Origin: Daucus carota subsp. sativus
Lineage: Eukaryota > Streptophyta > Magnoliopsida > Apiales > Apiaceae
Reading direction: 5' to 3'
Assembly: GCF_001625215.2 (NCBI RefSeq)
Contig: NC_030385.2
Coordinates: 36,853,598 to 36,917,597, forward strand
DNA length: 64,000 nucleotides
Part shown: piece by piece, positions 11,160 through 22,183 of the stretch
Numbering within the stretch: the first letter of the stretch is position 1
Layout: every line of letters starts with the position of its first letter
Notes under the pieces: model-generated
Database searches by the model: none
What the model saw: only the letters and a program-made list of their open reading frames with translations
Told to the model about the DNA's origin: nothing
Program-made: the position numbers and the translations under genes

Positions 11160-11879
11160 CTTTTTTTCCTTCTCACTTTTAATTTATTCTAGTAGAGACC
11201 AAACCTCATTTTGCTGTATCCTGTCTCTGTTTCTACTATCCGGTGGTCAATATTCATGTCTTGTGTTGGTCTCTTTACTCTCAAATTTCTAGCGGAAAGG
11301 AACAGAATAATACCGAGAATTTATTCTCTGAGTAGGATTACAATCCATCAAAATGTCAAAAGTTTATTTGTAATATAGTTTAAAATTTAAATTAGGTATT
11401 GTAATATTTGTCTAAGCAAAATAATAGAAAAATATAATTATACATGAACTTCTTAATAATACATCCCATTTTAACTGGCGTTTGACTTTTTGACACGTAT
11501 ATTGAGGTGCAACGATATCTACACTCAATGAAAAAAATTTCAATTCTTATATCAAATAAAAGTTTAAATTTTTAAACTTTTATTTTATATAAATTCTATA
11601 AAGAATAATTATGTTTAAATGTGATTATTTTAACATTTTAAAATACGTGTAAAAAAAATTAAAAACTATTAAAATGAGACGGAAGGGTTTGTGGTTATTT
11701 CTCCGATACGGTGTTTACGCTTGATAACAATATGTTACAGTACATTGAATGCGACTAGATGGATATGCAGATGGAAGCATAAACCGAGATCATGTGCGAC
11801 AAATTATAGATGAGTTCTTTAAAGAAAATATAAAAGATATGATTATAAATAGAGTTTGAAGAAATATTTAAAGAAAGTT
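11160..11879. other. Spacer between paralogue B promoter and transposon nest
   Basis: AT-rich, no recognised gene. It ends in the TAA target site of the Harbinger element. Confidence 0.5.
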
Positions 11880-11905
11880 TAAGACCATCTCCAATCACAA
11901 CTTTA

Positions 11906-13075
11906 TTATATACTTATATATAATAAGCGTAAGGAAGATAATTTGGTCGCATGGTCACATGGTCCAAAAGCTTATCATCCGTTGGATCGAACAAATAAGT
12001 ACCGTTAGATTAGAACAAAATTAACTTCTAGGCTAACTGATATGCATGTTTATAATTCCTTTTCTTAATCCAAAACAAATTCTGTGTTTCACATGTTTAT
12101 GATTTTTTTTAATCCAAGATAAATATTTCCTATCAGCTTTAATTGTAGAATCATACTCCCTCCGTCCCGGTAGATTATATACGTTTGGTTTGGACACGGA
12201 GACCAAGAAAAAGTGTAAAAAATGAGTAAATTGAGATGAAAAGTGAGTAAAGTGGTGGGACCCATTTATATTTAATGATAGATTTGAGATAGTGGAGGAA
12301 AATAGTGGGTGTAATAGTGTTTATATTATTATAGAATGGAGATAGTGGAAGAATGTAGTGGGTGTAGTAGTGTTTTATATTATAAAAAGTTACTATATTT
12401 AGAATGTATAGAAATGATGGGACGTCCCAAAAAGGAAACTGTATAGAAATGAGTGGGACGGAGGGAGTATAAATTGCACCGTCACAAAATTATTTTTATC
12501 TAATATATTTTAAAATTAATAAGCTGGATATTTTAATTCAAAATAAATATTTCCTACCAGTTTTAATTGTAGAATCATATAAATCGCACTGTCACAAAAT
12601 TATTTTATCAAATATATTTTAAAATTAGTAAGCCAAATTTAAATCATATTATAATAATTCTTATATAAAATACATTTATAAATATAATCTAATGGAAGTT
12701 GATGTCACATATTCTTCTCAATATATATTAAAATTTGATAGAAAAAATATAATACCTTCGCATGATACATAAGAGAAAAGTTATGGCTTGATTACAATAT
12801 TTTACTTAAAGCCATTAATGAGTGTGACGGTGTATTTTATACCGCATCGTCGGATGATCCAACATGTGTAACCAATTTTTTTTTACAGAAACAAGTAGAA
12901 CCCATATATTTTTACAATAGTTCTGACTTACAAACAAATCATAATTTCAAATTTTATTTAAATGAAAATTTTAATTTATTATTTATAAATTAAATTCTTT
13001 CACACCACTTACAATATATTTAAAAAGTTTATGAATAATTAAAAAGTTCCCGTGCCTTGCACGGGGTATAAGCTA
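11906..13075 (+). mobile_element. Helitron-like non-autonomous element A
   Basis: The 3' end has the Helitron hallmark: a short GC hairpin (CCCGTGC-CTT-GCACGGG, 13049-13065) about 10 nt before a CTA terminus, with no terminal inverted repeats. The 5' end, TTATATACTTATATATAATA, is shared with element B, although the canonical TC start is not evident. No RepHel ORF. It sits inside the Harbinger element and hosts the Stowaway MITE. Confidence 0.65.
12156..12467. mobile_element. Stowaway-type MITE (Tc1/mariner)
   Basis: 312-bp element with TIRs CTCCCTCCGTCCC and GGGACGGAGGGAG, flanked by TA dinucleotides (12154-12155 and 12468-12469). The empty site can be read in related Helitron copies in this window (for example near 12572, 13342 and 27952), where TAGAATC(A/G)TATAAATCGCAC is continuous. 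Confidence 0.92.
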
Positions 13076-13442
13076 TTATATACTTATATATAATAAGCGT
13101 AAGGGAGATAATTTGGTCGCATGGTCTTACGGTCCAAAAGCTTATCATTCGTTGGATCGTATATTGAACAAATAAGCACCGTTAGATTAGAACAAAATTA
13201 AATTTTGTTCTATAAGAAAACTGACATCTACTTGCATGTTTATAATTCCTTCTCTGAATCCTAAACAAATTCTGTCTTTCATGTGTTTTTGGTTTTTTTT
13301 AATCCAAAATAAATATTTCTTACAAATTTTAATTGTAGAATCGTATAAATCGCACCGTCACAAAATTATTTTTATCCATCGGATCGTATATTGAACAAAT
13401 AAGTACCGTTAGATTAGAAAAAAATCAACTTCTGTTCCATAA

Positions 13443-14963
13443 TGTAAAGCATAATGTAACGTAAATGTAATTACGATAACTCAACACAACAAAAGACAGG
13501 AAACAATACGTAAGTATTATACAGGAATCTACAGGTTGGAGATTCGATACGAACAGACAAAGACAATCAAGATATCTGAGACGAGCATCCGTCCACTGGA
13601 AGAAGTTCATTAACATGTTCAAGCCTCAGTGAAGAATAAAGTTCAATATGTTTCTGCTATCAAGATTGCCTGAAGATCAAGTATCAAAGACCAGAAGATT
13701 CCAGTATATTTAATTTGATTATTTATAATCAAACTTATCGAAGCAACATCTAACCCGGAATAACTGATCAAGTATGTTATCAAGCAAAGGATTCAAAGAA
13801 TCATTTCAGTTCGAGTCGTTCGTGAACCAGACCAGTGCACAGGACGTCAGGACGTACGAAAGTATTCAGTGGATTCGATCAACGGATTAATTGATCAAGT
13901 CAATCGAGCTGCTCCTGGATTTATTGCCAAAAGACATATTAATTAGATATATATGTATATATATATATTAATTGTGAATTATTTGAATTTAAATAATTCA
14001 AGTAATTAATTTATCACAATTAATTAAATATATATATATGTATATATTTAATTCGTGCAAAATGGAATGACTTGAGAAAATTCTCTAAGTCATTGCACTG
14101 TGTAAGAGTTGAGGCGCAAGGTTTGACCAAAGTCAAAACCTGCGCTTCTCCTCTTCACAGTATAAGTCTGTAAGAAGTTTCTAAGTCACTATATATGTGT
14201 GAACACTGATGGAGCGCAACCTTTGACCAGGTCAAAGGTTGCGACCCTAAATCTTGTCCCAGGCGCAACTTCACTCAAATTGTTGCTAAGTCATTACAGT
14301 GAAGACAGTTGGAGAGTGAAGCGCAACCTTTGACTTGGTCAAAGGTTGCGACTCCAAATTGGGTTTCTAGCGCAAGTTCATGGAGTTCAGAAATTCTCTA
14401 AGTCAAGGACACAGTGCAAGCGCAAGGTTTGACTTCCCTGGCGCCATGTTTGACCTCACCCTCACCAAGCGCAACCTTGTGATACATATACATATATTTA
14501 TATATGTATTATGAATTGGCGCCACTTGAAGTAATGATATGACTTAGTTTTATTTTTATAAAACGAATCCGTCCAGGACGAACTCAAGTCGTTCAGGACG
14601 AACTCGTTAACCATGGTTAGATTTTGTAAAGCCTATAAATAGAGCTTTGTGTTTTCATTTGAAAATAACTACACACTTTGTAAGTGCACACACTATACAC
14701 ATTCTCGAGAGTTAAATTAGAAGATCGTATTTATCGAGAGTTTGTAATAGAGTGATTGTAGTCTCTGCAGCCGACACTTGTGTTGGAATTTGTAGCACCC
14801 GAGGATTATTTCTAATACAAGAATATTCCCCGACTTGCTAGAGTTATTTATTTACGATTGATTTAACATGGACTGAAACAAAAGATTATCCGCAATTAAA
14901 TTAAATCGAAGAAATTGGTACGACGTATTCAACCCCCCCTTCTACGTCTGATTGGACCTAACA
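13443..14963 (+). repeat. 5' LTR of the Copia element
   Basis: Ends TGTAAAGC...CCTAACA. A TATA box (TATAAATAG, 14634-14642) marks the probable promoter. The U3 part holds several palindromes built on TTGAC (W-box) cores, listed separately. Confidence 0.93.
14114..14455. promoter_or_regulatory. Cluster of W-box palindromes in the LTR
   Basis: Inverted pairs at 14114-14145, 14215-14243 (14-bp perfect arms CGCAACCTTTGACC and its complement around one base) and 14322-14350 (13-bp perfect arms), plus single TTTGAC motifs near 14425 and 14447. Each arm contains TTGAC, the core of the WRKY-bound W-box. The same set occurs in the 3' LTR. Confidence 0.6.
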
Positions 14964-14964
14964 A

Positions 14965-14982
14965 TTGGTATCAGAGCCAGGT
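14965..14982 (+). other. Primer binding site of the Copia element
   Basis: TTGGTATCAGAGCCAGGTT lies just after the 5' LTR. It is complementary to the 3' end of the plant initiator methionine tRNA, the usual primer for Copia elements. Confidence 0.9.
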
Positions 14983-15061
14983 TGATCGATATACAGATCT
15001 GAGATCCGTAACCAATCTGAAAAGCTAGCTGTCCGTACAATCGTAATTTTATCTGATAACA

Positions 15062-17650
15062 ATGTCGACACACAAGTTAGGAATCAAAGTACCTCCATTT
15101 GACAAGGATGACTACAACAACTGGAAGATGAAGATGTTGCTGTACATCAGAGTTGCTAATCCCATGTTCATTGGGATTCTGGAAAATGGTCCATTTGTGC
15201 CTATGAAGATTATTCCTGAATCTGTTGAAAATGGTGTTCGTATTCCACAGAAGTCTGTTCCCAAAGAGAAAAGTGAATACACTGACACTGATAAGGAATA
15301 TGTTGCACAAGATCATAATCTGCAACTCATAATTGTTGAATCAATGACCAAGACAATGACACATCTGATACTAAGTCTGAAAACTTCAAAGCAGATGTGG
15401 GACACTATTGAGGCATTGATGGAGGGATCTGAAGAAGTCAGGGAAAACAGATACGATATGCTAATTGCCAGATATGAAGCATTTCAGGCAATACCTGGAG
15501 AGAACATTTCTCAAATCTACGAGAGGTTCATGTTGTTATTGAATGAACTCACCCTGCATGGAAAGACTTATCCACAGAAAGAGATTAACAGAAAGTTCTC
15601 ATTTGTGATGCCACCCCATCTAGTTGTAAAGACAGAGACCATCCGGGAAAGAAGCGACTTCAGGACTATGACTTTGGAAAAGCTGTTTGGAAAACTGAAG
15701 ACGTTTGAGATGGAACTTGAACAGAGAAAGATTATATATGGTGGTGGATCAACAGAATCCAAGAGTATGGCCTTACAGAAGACCACTGCACTGATTGCTG
15801 ATCAACCATACTTTGGTTATCAACAATTAGTTGAATATGGTATCAATGATCACACTGTTGCTCAGAGTGATTGTTCATCCATCAAAGCTGACTATCCTTC
15901 TACCATTACTGAGATTGTAGAAGCTGAAGTTGATGAAGTTTCTGAAGAACCGGAGGATGAGTTCTACACTCAAGAAGAGCTGGAGCAGCTGGAAGATAAG
16001 TCAATGGCTTATATGGCTGCAAGGTTTAAGCATATCAAGTTCAGAAAGAACCCCCGGTACAAGAAAGCTTCAGGGAACAAGTTTCAAGGTAAAGGAGGAT
16101 ACTCAGGCTCAGGGTCAAAGAATACTGGCAGTTTCAAACCAAACATGTATGACAAGAGCAAGGTCAGATGCTACAACTGCAATGACTTGGGGCACTTTGC
16201 TACAGAGTGCAGGAAACCCAAAGCAGCTCCTGTCAGAAGCAACTCATATGATAAGAAGAATTCTTATGAGGATCTGAAGAAAGAAAATGAGAAGCTAAAA
16301 GCTAAGTTGGAAGCAATGGTGGCCAAGCACAAAGGAAGGGCTTACATTGCTGAGGGAAAAAGCTGGGATGACACAGATTCTGATGATGAACCTGTCCAGA
16401 GCAATTATGCTTTTGCATTAATGGCTGACACTGTCGAGGAATCTCCATCTCAGGTATCTCCTGAAATTTCTGTTGATGACATAACTACTGCTGATTATAA
16501 AAAGACTATAAATGAACTAGGTCAAGAGATGTATAACTTGCACACTAGTTTATTAGCTTCAGAATCAGATAACAGTAGTCTTTCTCTAAAGATAGCTAAA
16601 CTTGAAGAAAGAGTAGATGAATTAGCTTTAGAGAAACTCATAAACACTAACCTTAAAGATAGAATTGAATATCTAGAGAATAAGGAGAAGTGTAGTGCAG
16701 AAATTGAGGAGTCCCTTAGGTCTCAGATTGCTGACCTAGAAACTAAGCTTAGGGCCTATCAGAATTCTGCCTTTCTACAGAAAGAGATCTTGGATAGTCA
16801 AAGGGTTGATAAGAAGGTTGCTATTGGCCTTGACTATAGTTCTTTGGAAAGTGCCAAAAGAAAGAAAAGAAAAGAGAATGAAGGCATATTTGTTTCAGCA
16901 GGAACTGAGAATGCTCCTGAAGGAACAAATATACCTAAAATTCTGAAGAACACCAAGACCCCTATCTTTAGAATGGCACAAACAGAACCTCTGATAGAAG
17001 AAGACCTTGTCATCAAGGAAGAGTTGAAAAATGAGGAAGTTGTTAAGCCTCAAGTAAAACAGGAATCACAAGATGTACCTTCTAATTCCCAAGTCAGAGA
17101 TGACTCAGATAAAACTGGATTAGGAAGTACTAGTTCCAACAAAAAGAAGAACAACAGGAATGGCAAGTTAGATCCTAAGAACACCAACTCTAGGAATTCT
17201 AATGCTAGGAAGGTTTGTAATAACTGCAATTCTACTAATCATCTTACTCATGCATGTAAAGTGATTAAAGTAGATAATTCTGTCTCTAGCATGCCAAACT
17301 TTGTTAACATGAATGCTGTTCATTTGTCATGTGGTAGAGTAGGTTGCATGCAATGTGCTATGAATATGATGTCTGCATGCTTTACCATGTTGAATGCATC
17401 TTTTTCTGCACCATCTGCCATGAATATGAATATGCCTGCACCTTCTGTTGCCCCTGTGGCAAAGACTGCTAGTCCTTCTAAGAAGAAGGAAACTCCCAAC
17501 TCCAAGTCTAAAAGCACTTCTGCTAAGACTAAAAAGGAGAAGAGTCCAGTCACCCCTGAACAAGCACATGTTAGACAAGTTCCTGTTGATAATCCTGTTT
17601 CTACTAAACCACCTGGACCCAAGAATGTCTGGGTACCAAAGAAAGTTTAA
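15062..17650 (+). CDS. Copia gag
   Basis: 862-aa ORF of the retrotransposon. The N-terminal part is a Copia-type Gag (KVPPFDKDDYNNWKMKMLLY...). A CCHC zinc knuckle (CYNCNDLGHFATEC) lies near residue 370, and a second Cys-rich motif (CNNCNSTNHLTHAC) near 720. A long Glu/Lys-rich coiled-coil region lies between them. The long C-terminal extension is unlike short Copia Gags and fits the Sirevirus group. Confidence 0.85.
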   Translation: MSTHKLGIKVPPFDKDDYNNWKMKMLLYIRVANPMFIGILENGPFVPMKIIPESVENGVRIPQKSVPKEKSEYTDTDKEYVAQDHNLQLIIVESMTKTMTHLILSLKTSKQMWDTIEALMEGSEEVRENRYDMLIARYEAFQAIPGENISQIYERFMLLLNELTLHGKTYPQKEINRKFSFVMPPHLVVKTETIRERSDFRTMTLEKLFGKLKTFEMELEQRKIIYGGGSTESKSMALQKTTALIADQPYFGYQQLVEYGINDHTVAQSDCSSIKADYPSTITEIVEAEVDEVSEEPEDEFYTQEELEQLEDKSMAYMAARFKHIKFRKNPRYKKASGNKFQGKGGYSGSGSKNTGSFKPNMYDKSKVRCYNCNDLGHFATECRKPKAAPVRSNSYDKKNSYEDLKKENEKLKAKLEAMVAKHKGRAYIAEGKSWDDTDSDDEPVQSNYAFALMADTVEESPSQVSPEISVDDITTADYKKTINELGQEMYNLHTSLLASESDNSSLSLKIAKLEERVDELALEKLINTNLKDRIEYLENKEKCSAEIEESLRSQIADLETKLRAYQNSAFLQKEILDSQRVDKKVAIGLDYSSLESAKRKKRKENEGIFVSAGTENAPEGTNIPKILKNTKTPIFRMAQTEPLIEEDLVIKEELKNEEVVKPQVKQESQDVPSNSQVRDDSDKTGLGSTSSNKKKNNRNGKLDPKNTNSRNSNARKVCNNCNSTNHLTHACKVIKVDNSVSSMPNFVNMNAVHLSCGRVGCMQCAMNMMSACFTMLNASFSAPSAMNMNMPAPSVAPVAKTASPSKKKETPNSKSKSTSAKTKKEKSPVTPEQAHVRQVPVDNPVSTKPPGPKNVWVPKKV

Positions 17651-17661
17651 TCCATTTGTGA

Positions 17662-20600
17662 ATGCAGGGCACAGGAAAGAAGAGAAAAGTTGTGTGGGTT
17701 CTTGATAGTGGTTGTTCAAGACACATGACTGGAGAAAAGTCCCTGCTCACAGATGTGGTGATGAGAACCGGCCCAATTGTAATCTTTGGAGATGACAGCA
17801 AAGGTTTTACAACGGGATATGGTAAGCTGAAAGTTGGAAATGTCATAATTGAAGACATCTCTCTGGTGGAAGGACTCAAGCACAATTTACTGAGTATCAG
17901 TCAGTTCTGTGACAAAGGATACGACGTAATCTTTCAGAAGGAAGTTTGCTTAATCCAGAACCGGAAGAACAAGGATCTTACACTTCGTGGTGTAAGAAAA
18001 TCAAGTTTGTTTATAGCCGACATAGACTCAGCAAGTAAGGGGGAGGTCAAGTGTTTCTACACCAAGGCCTCTGCTGATGATAGTTGGTTATGGCATCGGA
18101 AGCTCTCACATTTGAACTTTAAGACTATGAACTCTTTAGTCAAAAGAGAACTTGTGAGAGGATTGCCACAGAAAGAATTCTGTCAAGAAGGACTCTGTGA
18201 TGCATGTGAAAAAGGGAAGTCAAAGAAAGCATCACACAGGAGCAAAGGCATGACTGACATTGGTTCACCCCTTCAACTGATTCATATGGATCTGTTTGGA
18301 CCAGTCAACATTCCTTCTATATCAAGAAAAAGATATGCTCTTGTGATCGTCGATGACTACTCAAAATACACATGGGTATTATTCTTACATTCAAAGGATG
18401 AAGCAGCACTCGTCATCATTGATCATATCAAGAAGATTGAAAAGGAAGCAGATCTGCCAGTAAGGGCAATCAGATCAGATAATGGAACAGAATTTCGTAA
18501 TGCTGTTCTTAATGACTTCTGTACTGATAAGGGCATCTCTCGTCAGTATTCAGCTCCAAGGACTCCACAACAAAATGGTGTCGTAGAAAGGAAGAACAGA
18601 ACCTTGATTGAAGCAGCAAGGACTATGATTAGTCAATCAAGACTTCCAATCTATTTCTGGGCTGAAGCTGTAAGCACTGCTTGCTACACTCAAAATCGTA
18701 CCCTGATTAACAAAGATTTGGATAAGACTCCTTATGAAGTAATGGCCAACAGAAAACCATCACTGAGTTACTTTCATGTGTTTGGTGCAAAATGCTTTGT
18801 GTTAAAAGAAGAGCATTTGGGAAAGTTTGATGCCAAAGCTGAAGAAGGCATATTTCTGGGTTATTCTTTGGAGTCTAAGGCCTACAGGGTTTATCTGATC
18901 AATGACGACAAACTGATTGAAAGCATCAATGTAAGATTTGATGATACCAAACTCCCAAGTCTCCAAAAAGAAAATGAATCTGATTCTCTGGAGTTTGAGA
19001 ATTTAGAAGACATTTATTTAGGAGAAGATCAACCTGAAGCTGATATAAGGGAACCTAATACAAATGAAGGAAATGCTGATCCTGAACCATCTGGAGGAAG
19101 TATTGGCAACAATACAAATGATCATCATGATCACAGTGGTCAAAGTGGAGGATCAACAAATAGAATCTACATCAGCTCAGGGGGAGTAAGTCAAAGTGGA
19201 TCCACTAGTCATCACACTCAACACAACTATGATTTTGGTGAATCATCAAGATTGAATCTGCCAAGACAAAGGGTATGGAGTAGAGACCATCCTGTTGAAC
19301 AGATCATTGGTGATCCAGACACAGGAGTGCAGACTAGAAGAGCAACTCAGAATGAATGCAACTTTGCTGGATTCTTGTCTCAGACAGAACCAAAGAAAGT
19401 TGAAGAGGCTCTAAGTGATCCAGATTGGGTATCTGCAATGCAGGAAGAACTCAATCAATTCGAAAGGCAGAAAGTTTGGAAGCTAGTGCCAAGACCTAAA
19501 GGAAAATCAATAGTTGGCACTAGATGGGTTTTTAGAAACAAACTGGATGAAGATGGTATTGTTACGAGGAATAAGGCAAGACTGGTTGCAAAGGGTTATT
19601 CACAAGAAGAAGGAATTGATTATGATGAAACCTACGCTCCAGTTGCTAGGCTTGAAGCAATCAGGATGTTCTTAGCATTTGCTGCACACTCCAACTTCAA
19701 AGTATATCAGATGGATGTGAAAAGTGCATTCCTGAATGGTGATCTGGAAGAGGAAGTCTATGTTGAACAACCCCCTGGGTTTGAAGACAAAGAATTTGAA
19801 GACTTCGTATACTTTCTCTTCAAAGCACTCTATGGCCTGAAGCAAGCCCCTCGAACCTGGTATGACACTCTTTCCAAGTTCTTACTTGAAAATGGTTTCA
19901 CCAGAGGTATCATCGATAAAACTCTTTTCCATAAAAAGCATAAGGATGATATAATTCTTGTACAAGTATATGTCGATGACATTATATTTGGTTCTACTAA
20001 TGATCTTTTGTGCGAAAGATTTGCTAAGTTAATGCAGAGCAAGTATGAGATGAGCATGATGGGAGAACTGTCCTTTCTCCTAGGACTTCAAGTCATTCAG
20101 AAGCCTGACGGTATTTTTATCTGCCAATCTAAATACATCAAGGATCTTCTGAAGAAATATGGAATGGAAGAAGCATCTCCTGCCAAAACCCCTATGCCAA
20201 CTGCTGTCAAAGTTGATCAGGACAAATCTGGTAAGTCAGTTGACATCACGAAGTATCGAGGTATGATTGGCTCTCTTTTATACTTAACTGCTAGTAGACC
20301 AGATATCATGTTCGCAACTTGTTTATGTGCTAGATTCCAGGCTGATCCTAAAGAGTCACATCTTATAGCTGTTAAGCGTATTTTTAGGTATCTTAAGGGA
20401 ACCCCCAATCTAGGGATTTGGTACCCTAAAGATACAGGTTTTAATCTAGTTGGCTATACAGATTCTGACTTTGCAGGATGTAAGATTGATAGGAAAAGTA
20501 CTTCAGGAAGCTGTCAGTTTCTTGGACGAAGATTGGTGTCATGGTATAGCAAGAAGCAACACTCCGTGTCTACGTCTACAGCGGAAGCTGAATATATAGC

Positions 20601-20916
20601 TGCTGGAAGTTGCTGTGCTCAAATCTTGTGGATGAGGAATCAACTACAAGATTATGGACTCATGTTGGATAAAATTCCGATTCTGTGTGATAACACGAGT
20701 GCCATTGCCATTGCCAACAATCCTGTTCAACACTCCAGGACAAAGCATATTGATATCAGGTATCATTTCCTTCGCGAGCATGTCATGAATGGAACAGTAG
20801 AGTTACACTTTGTACCTACTGATCAACAAATTGCAGACATCTTCACTAAACCACTAGACGAATCCACTTTCTCTAGACTGGTTGGTGAACTTGGGATGTT
20901 AAATATGTCTAATTAA
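17662..20916 (+). CDS. Copia pol
   Basis: 1084-aa ORF with domains in Copia order: aspartic protease ([13 protein letters not shown]), GAG-pre-integrase with the zinc-binding region (HRKLSHLNF), integrase core (DNGTEF...[12 protein letters not shown]), reverse transcriptase ([10 protein letters not shown]) and RNase H (GYTDSDFAG...STAEAEY). It is a separate ORF downstream of gag, as in many relatives. Confidence 0.93.
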   Translation: MQGTGKKRKVVWVLDSGCSRHMTGEKSLLTDVVMRTGPIVIFGDDSKGFTTGYGKLKVGNVIIEDISLVEGLKHNLLSISQFCDKGYDVIFQKEVCLIQNRKNKDLTLRGVRKSSLFIADIDSASKGEVKCFYTKASADDSWLWHRKLSHLNFKTMNSLVKRELVRGLPQKEFCQEGLCDACEKGKSKKASHRSKGMTDIGSPLQLIHMDLFGPVNIPSISRKRYALVIVDDYSKYTWVLFLHSKDEAALVIIDHIKKIEKEADLPVRAIRSDNGTEFRNAVLNDFCTDKGISRQYSAPRTPQQNGVVERKNRTLIEAARTMISQSRLPIYFWAEAVSTACYTQNRTLINKDLDKTPYEVMANRKPSLSYFHVFGAKCFVLKEEHLGKFDAKAEEGIFLGYSLESKAYRVYLINDDKLIESINVRFDDTKLPSLQKENESDSLEFENLEDIYLGEDQPEADIREPNTNEGNADPEPSGGSIGNNTNDHHDHSGQSGGSTNRIYISSGGVSQSGSTSHHTQHNYDFGESSRLNLPRQRVWSRDHPVEQIIGDPDTGVQTRRATQNECNFAGFLSQTEPKKVEEALSDPDWVSAMQEELNQFERQKVWKLVPRPKGKSIVGTRWVFRNKLDEDGIVTRNKARLVAKGYSQEEGIDYDETYAPVARLEAIRMFLAFAAHSNFKVYQMDVKSAFLNGDLEEEVYVEQPPGFEDKEFEDFVYFLFKALYGLKQAPRTWYDTLSKFLLENGFTRGIIDKTLFHKKHKDDIILVQVYVDDIIFGSTNDLLCERFAKLMQSKYEMSMMGELSFLLGLQVIQKPDGIFICQSKYIKDLLKKYGMEEASPAKTPMPTAVKVDQDKSGKSVDITKYRGMIGSLLYLTASRPDIMFATCLCARFQADPKESHLIAVKRIFRYLKGTPNLGIWYPKDTGFNLVGYTDSDFAGCKIDRKSTSGSCQFLGRRLVSWYSKKQHSVSTSTAEAEYIAAGSCCAQILWMRNQLQDYGLMLDKIPILCDNTSAIAIANNPVQHSRTKHIDIRYHFLREHVMNGTVELHFVPTDQQIADIFTKPLDESTFSRLVGELGMLNMSN

Positions 20917-22183
20917 TTAGACAAGAAATAACTGCAATTTGTTCGTAAGTTCACAAGTTTTAAAATGTACATATTTTCAGGACTTGTGCATTTACAAAGA
21001 GCATCCAGTATTTTACATAATTTTCTGATAATTAGTTTTAATTATTTGCCATGATTTATATGATCTGCATGACCTTGTGTGATTATGTGATTAATTGCCA
21101 AGTGGTAGATATTTAGAATTAATTTTCTTGAACTAATTAAGTGCTTATATTCAAGTAATGAATATTAGTGGTTATTTAATTCTCATTTTAATTATATTTG
21201 ATTAATGGATTTGAAGCGATTCAATTTATGTTAAGTTATCCATTAATTAGATTTTAATTAAAATTTTGCTGCATAATTAATTAAATTTTGTTTGACCAAA
21301 TTTGATTTAGTTAAAACTTGATTTACTTTAATTATGATACTTCTTTTTCAATTTGTCAAATGATTTTGAATTTAATCGAATTTCACTTGATAGAATTGAT
21401 AAGAGTGTATAAGAGAATTCGGAGAATTCTCTAAGTACAGAGTTGCGCCTATACAGTGGGGTGTATAGGGGGCAATTCTGTCATTTCATTTGCTGCGCCA
21501 AGGCCTGTACAGTGAATACTATGAGGGGCTTTTGTGACTTTTCACAACTGGCGCCTCATCAGTGTATACTGTATAAGTATTTTTTTTTGCGGCCAAGTCA
21601 TGGAACTTGCGCCTGTAGTGTATGTGTGATGTATGGGGGGCAATTTGGTCATTAACCAACTTGCGCCACCCCCATACATGTGTACCTGTGTTGACATATA
21701 TACCTCACTTGTGCGTTTTATTCATATTTCCAGTCATACATACACATATACACACACGCTGCCAAAACCTCTCCACCATATTTCAAACTCTCGAAGTCGA
21801 GTTTTTGAATCAGACTTTACACCCTCTAATCCTTGTCCATTCTCTGATCTGAGACTAGTTCTGGAATCCTTGAATCAACAGCTTTTTATTGATACCAGTT
21901 TCATCACGATCCGTCGTGATTTTTCGTAAGGGCTTTTTCAAGACTTTAGAACTTCTAGGACAGATTTGTACGTGATTTTTGCATCAATACTTTGCGAAGC
22001 CGATACCATAATTCTTAGAATTTCAAGGAGAATAACATACTGTAATTTCATCAAAATCTGAAATTCTTGAATTTAGGGTTTTTCGGAGCGTTATTAATTA
22101 ATTATTTTCGTGACATAAAGTGAATATTTGTTCGTGTTTATTCGTGAAACGAAATTTATAATCATTTTTAATTTTAATTAAAA
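20917..22183 (+). other. Non-coding stretch between pol and the third ORF of the Copia element
   Basis: About 1.27 kb, AT-rich at first. A segment (about 21430-21700) then has loosely repeated units with TTGCGCC and AGTGTATA-like motifs followed by GGGGGCAATT. It could hold a leader or signals for separate expression of the third ORF; this is not shown. Confidence 0.45.
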
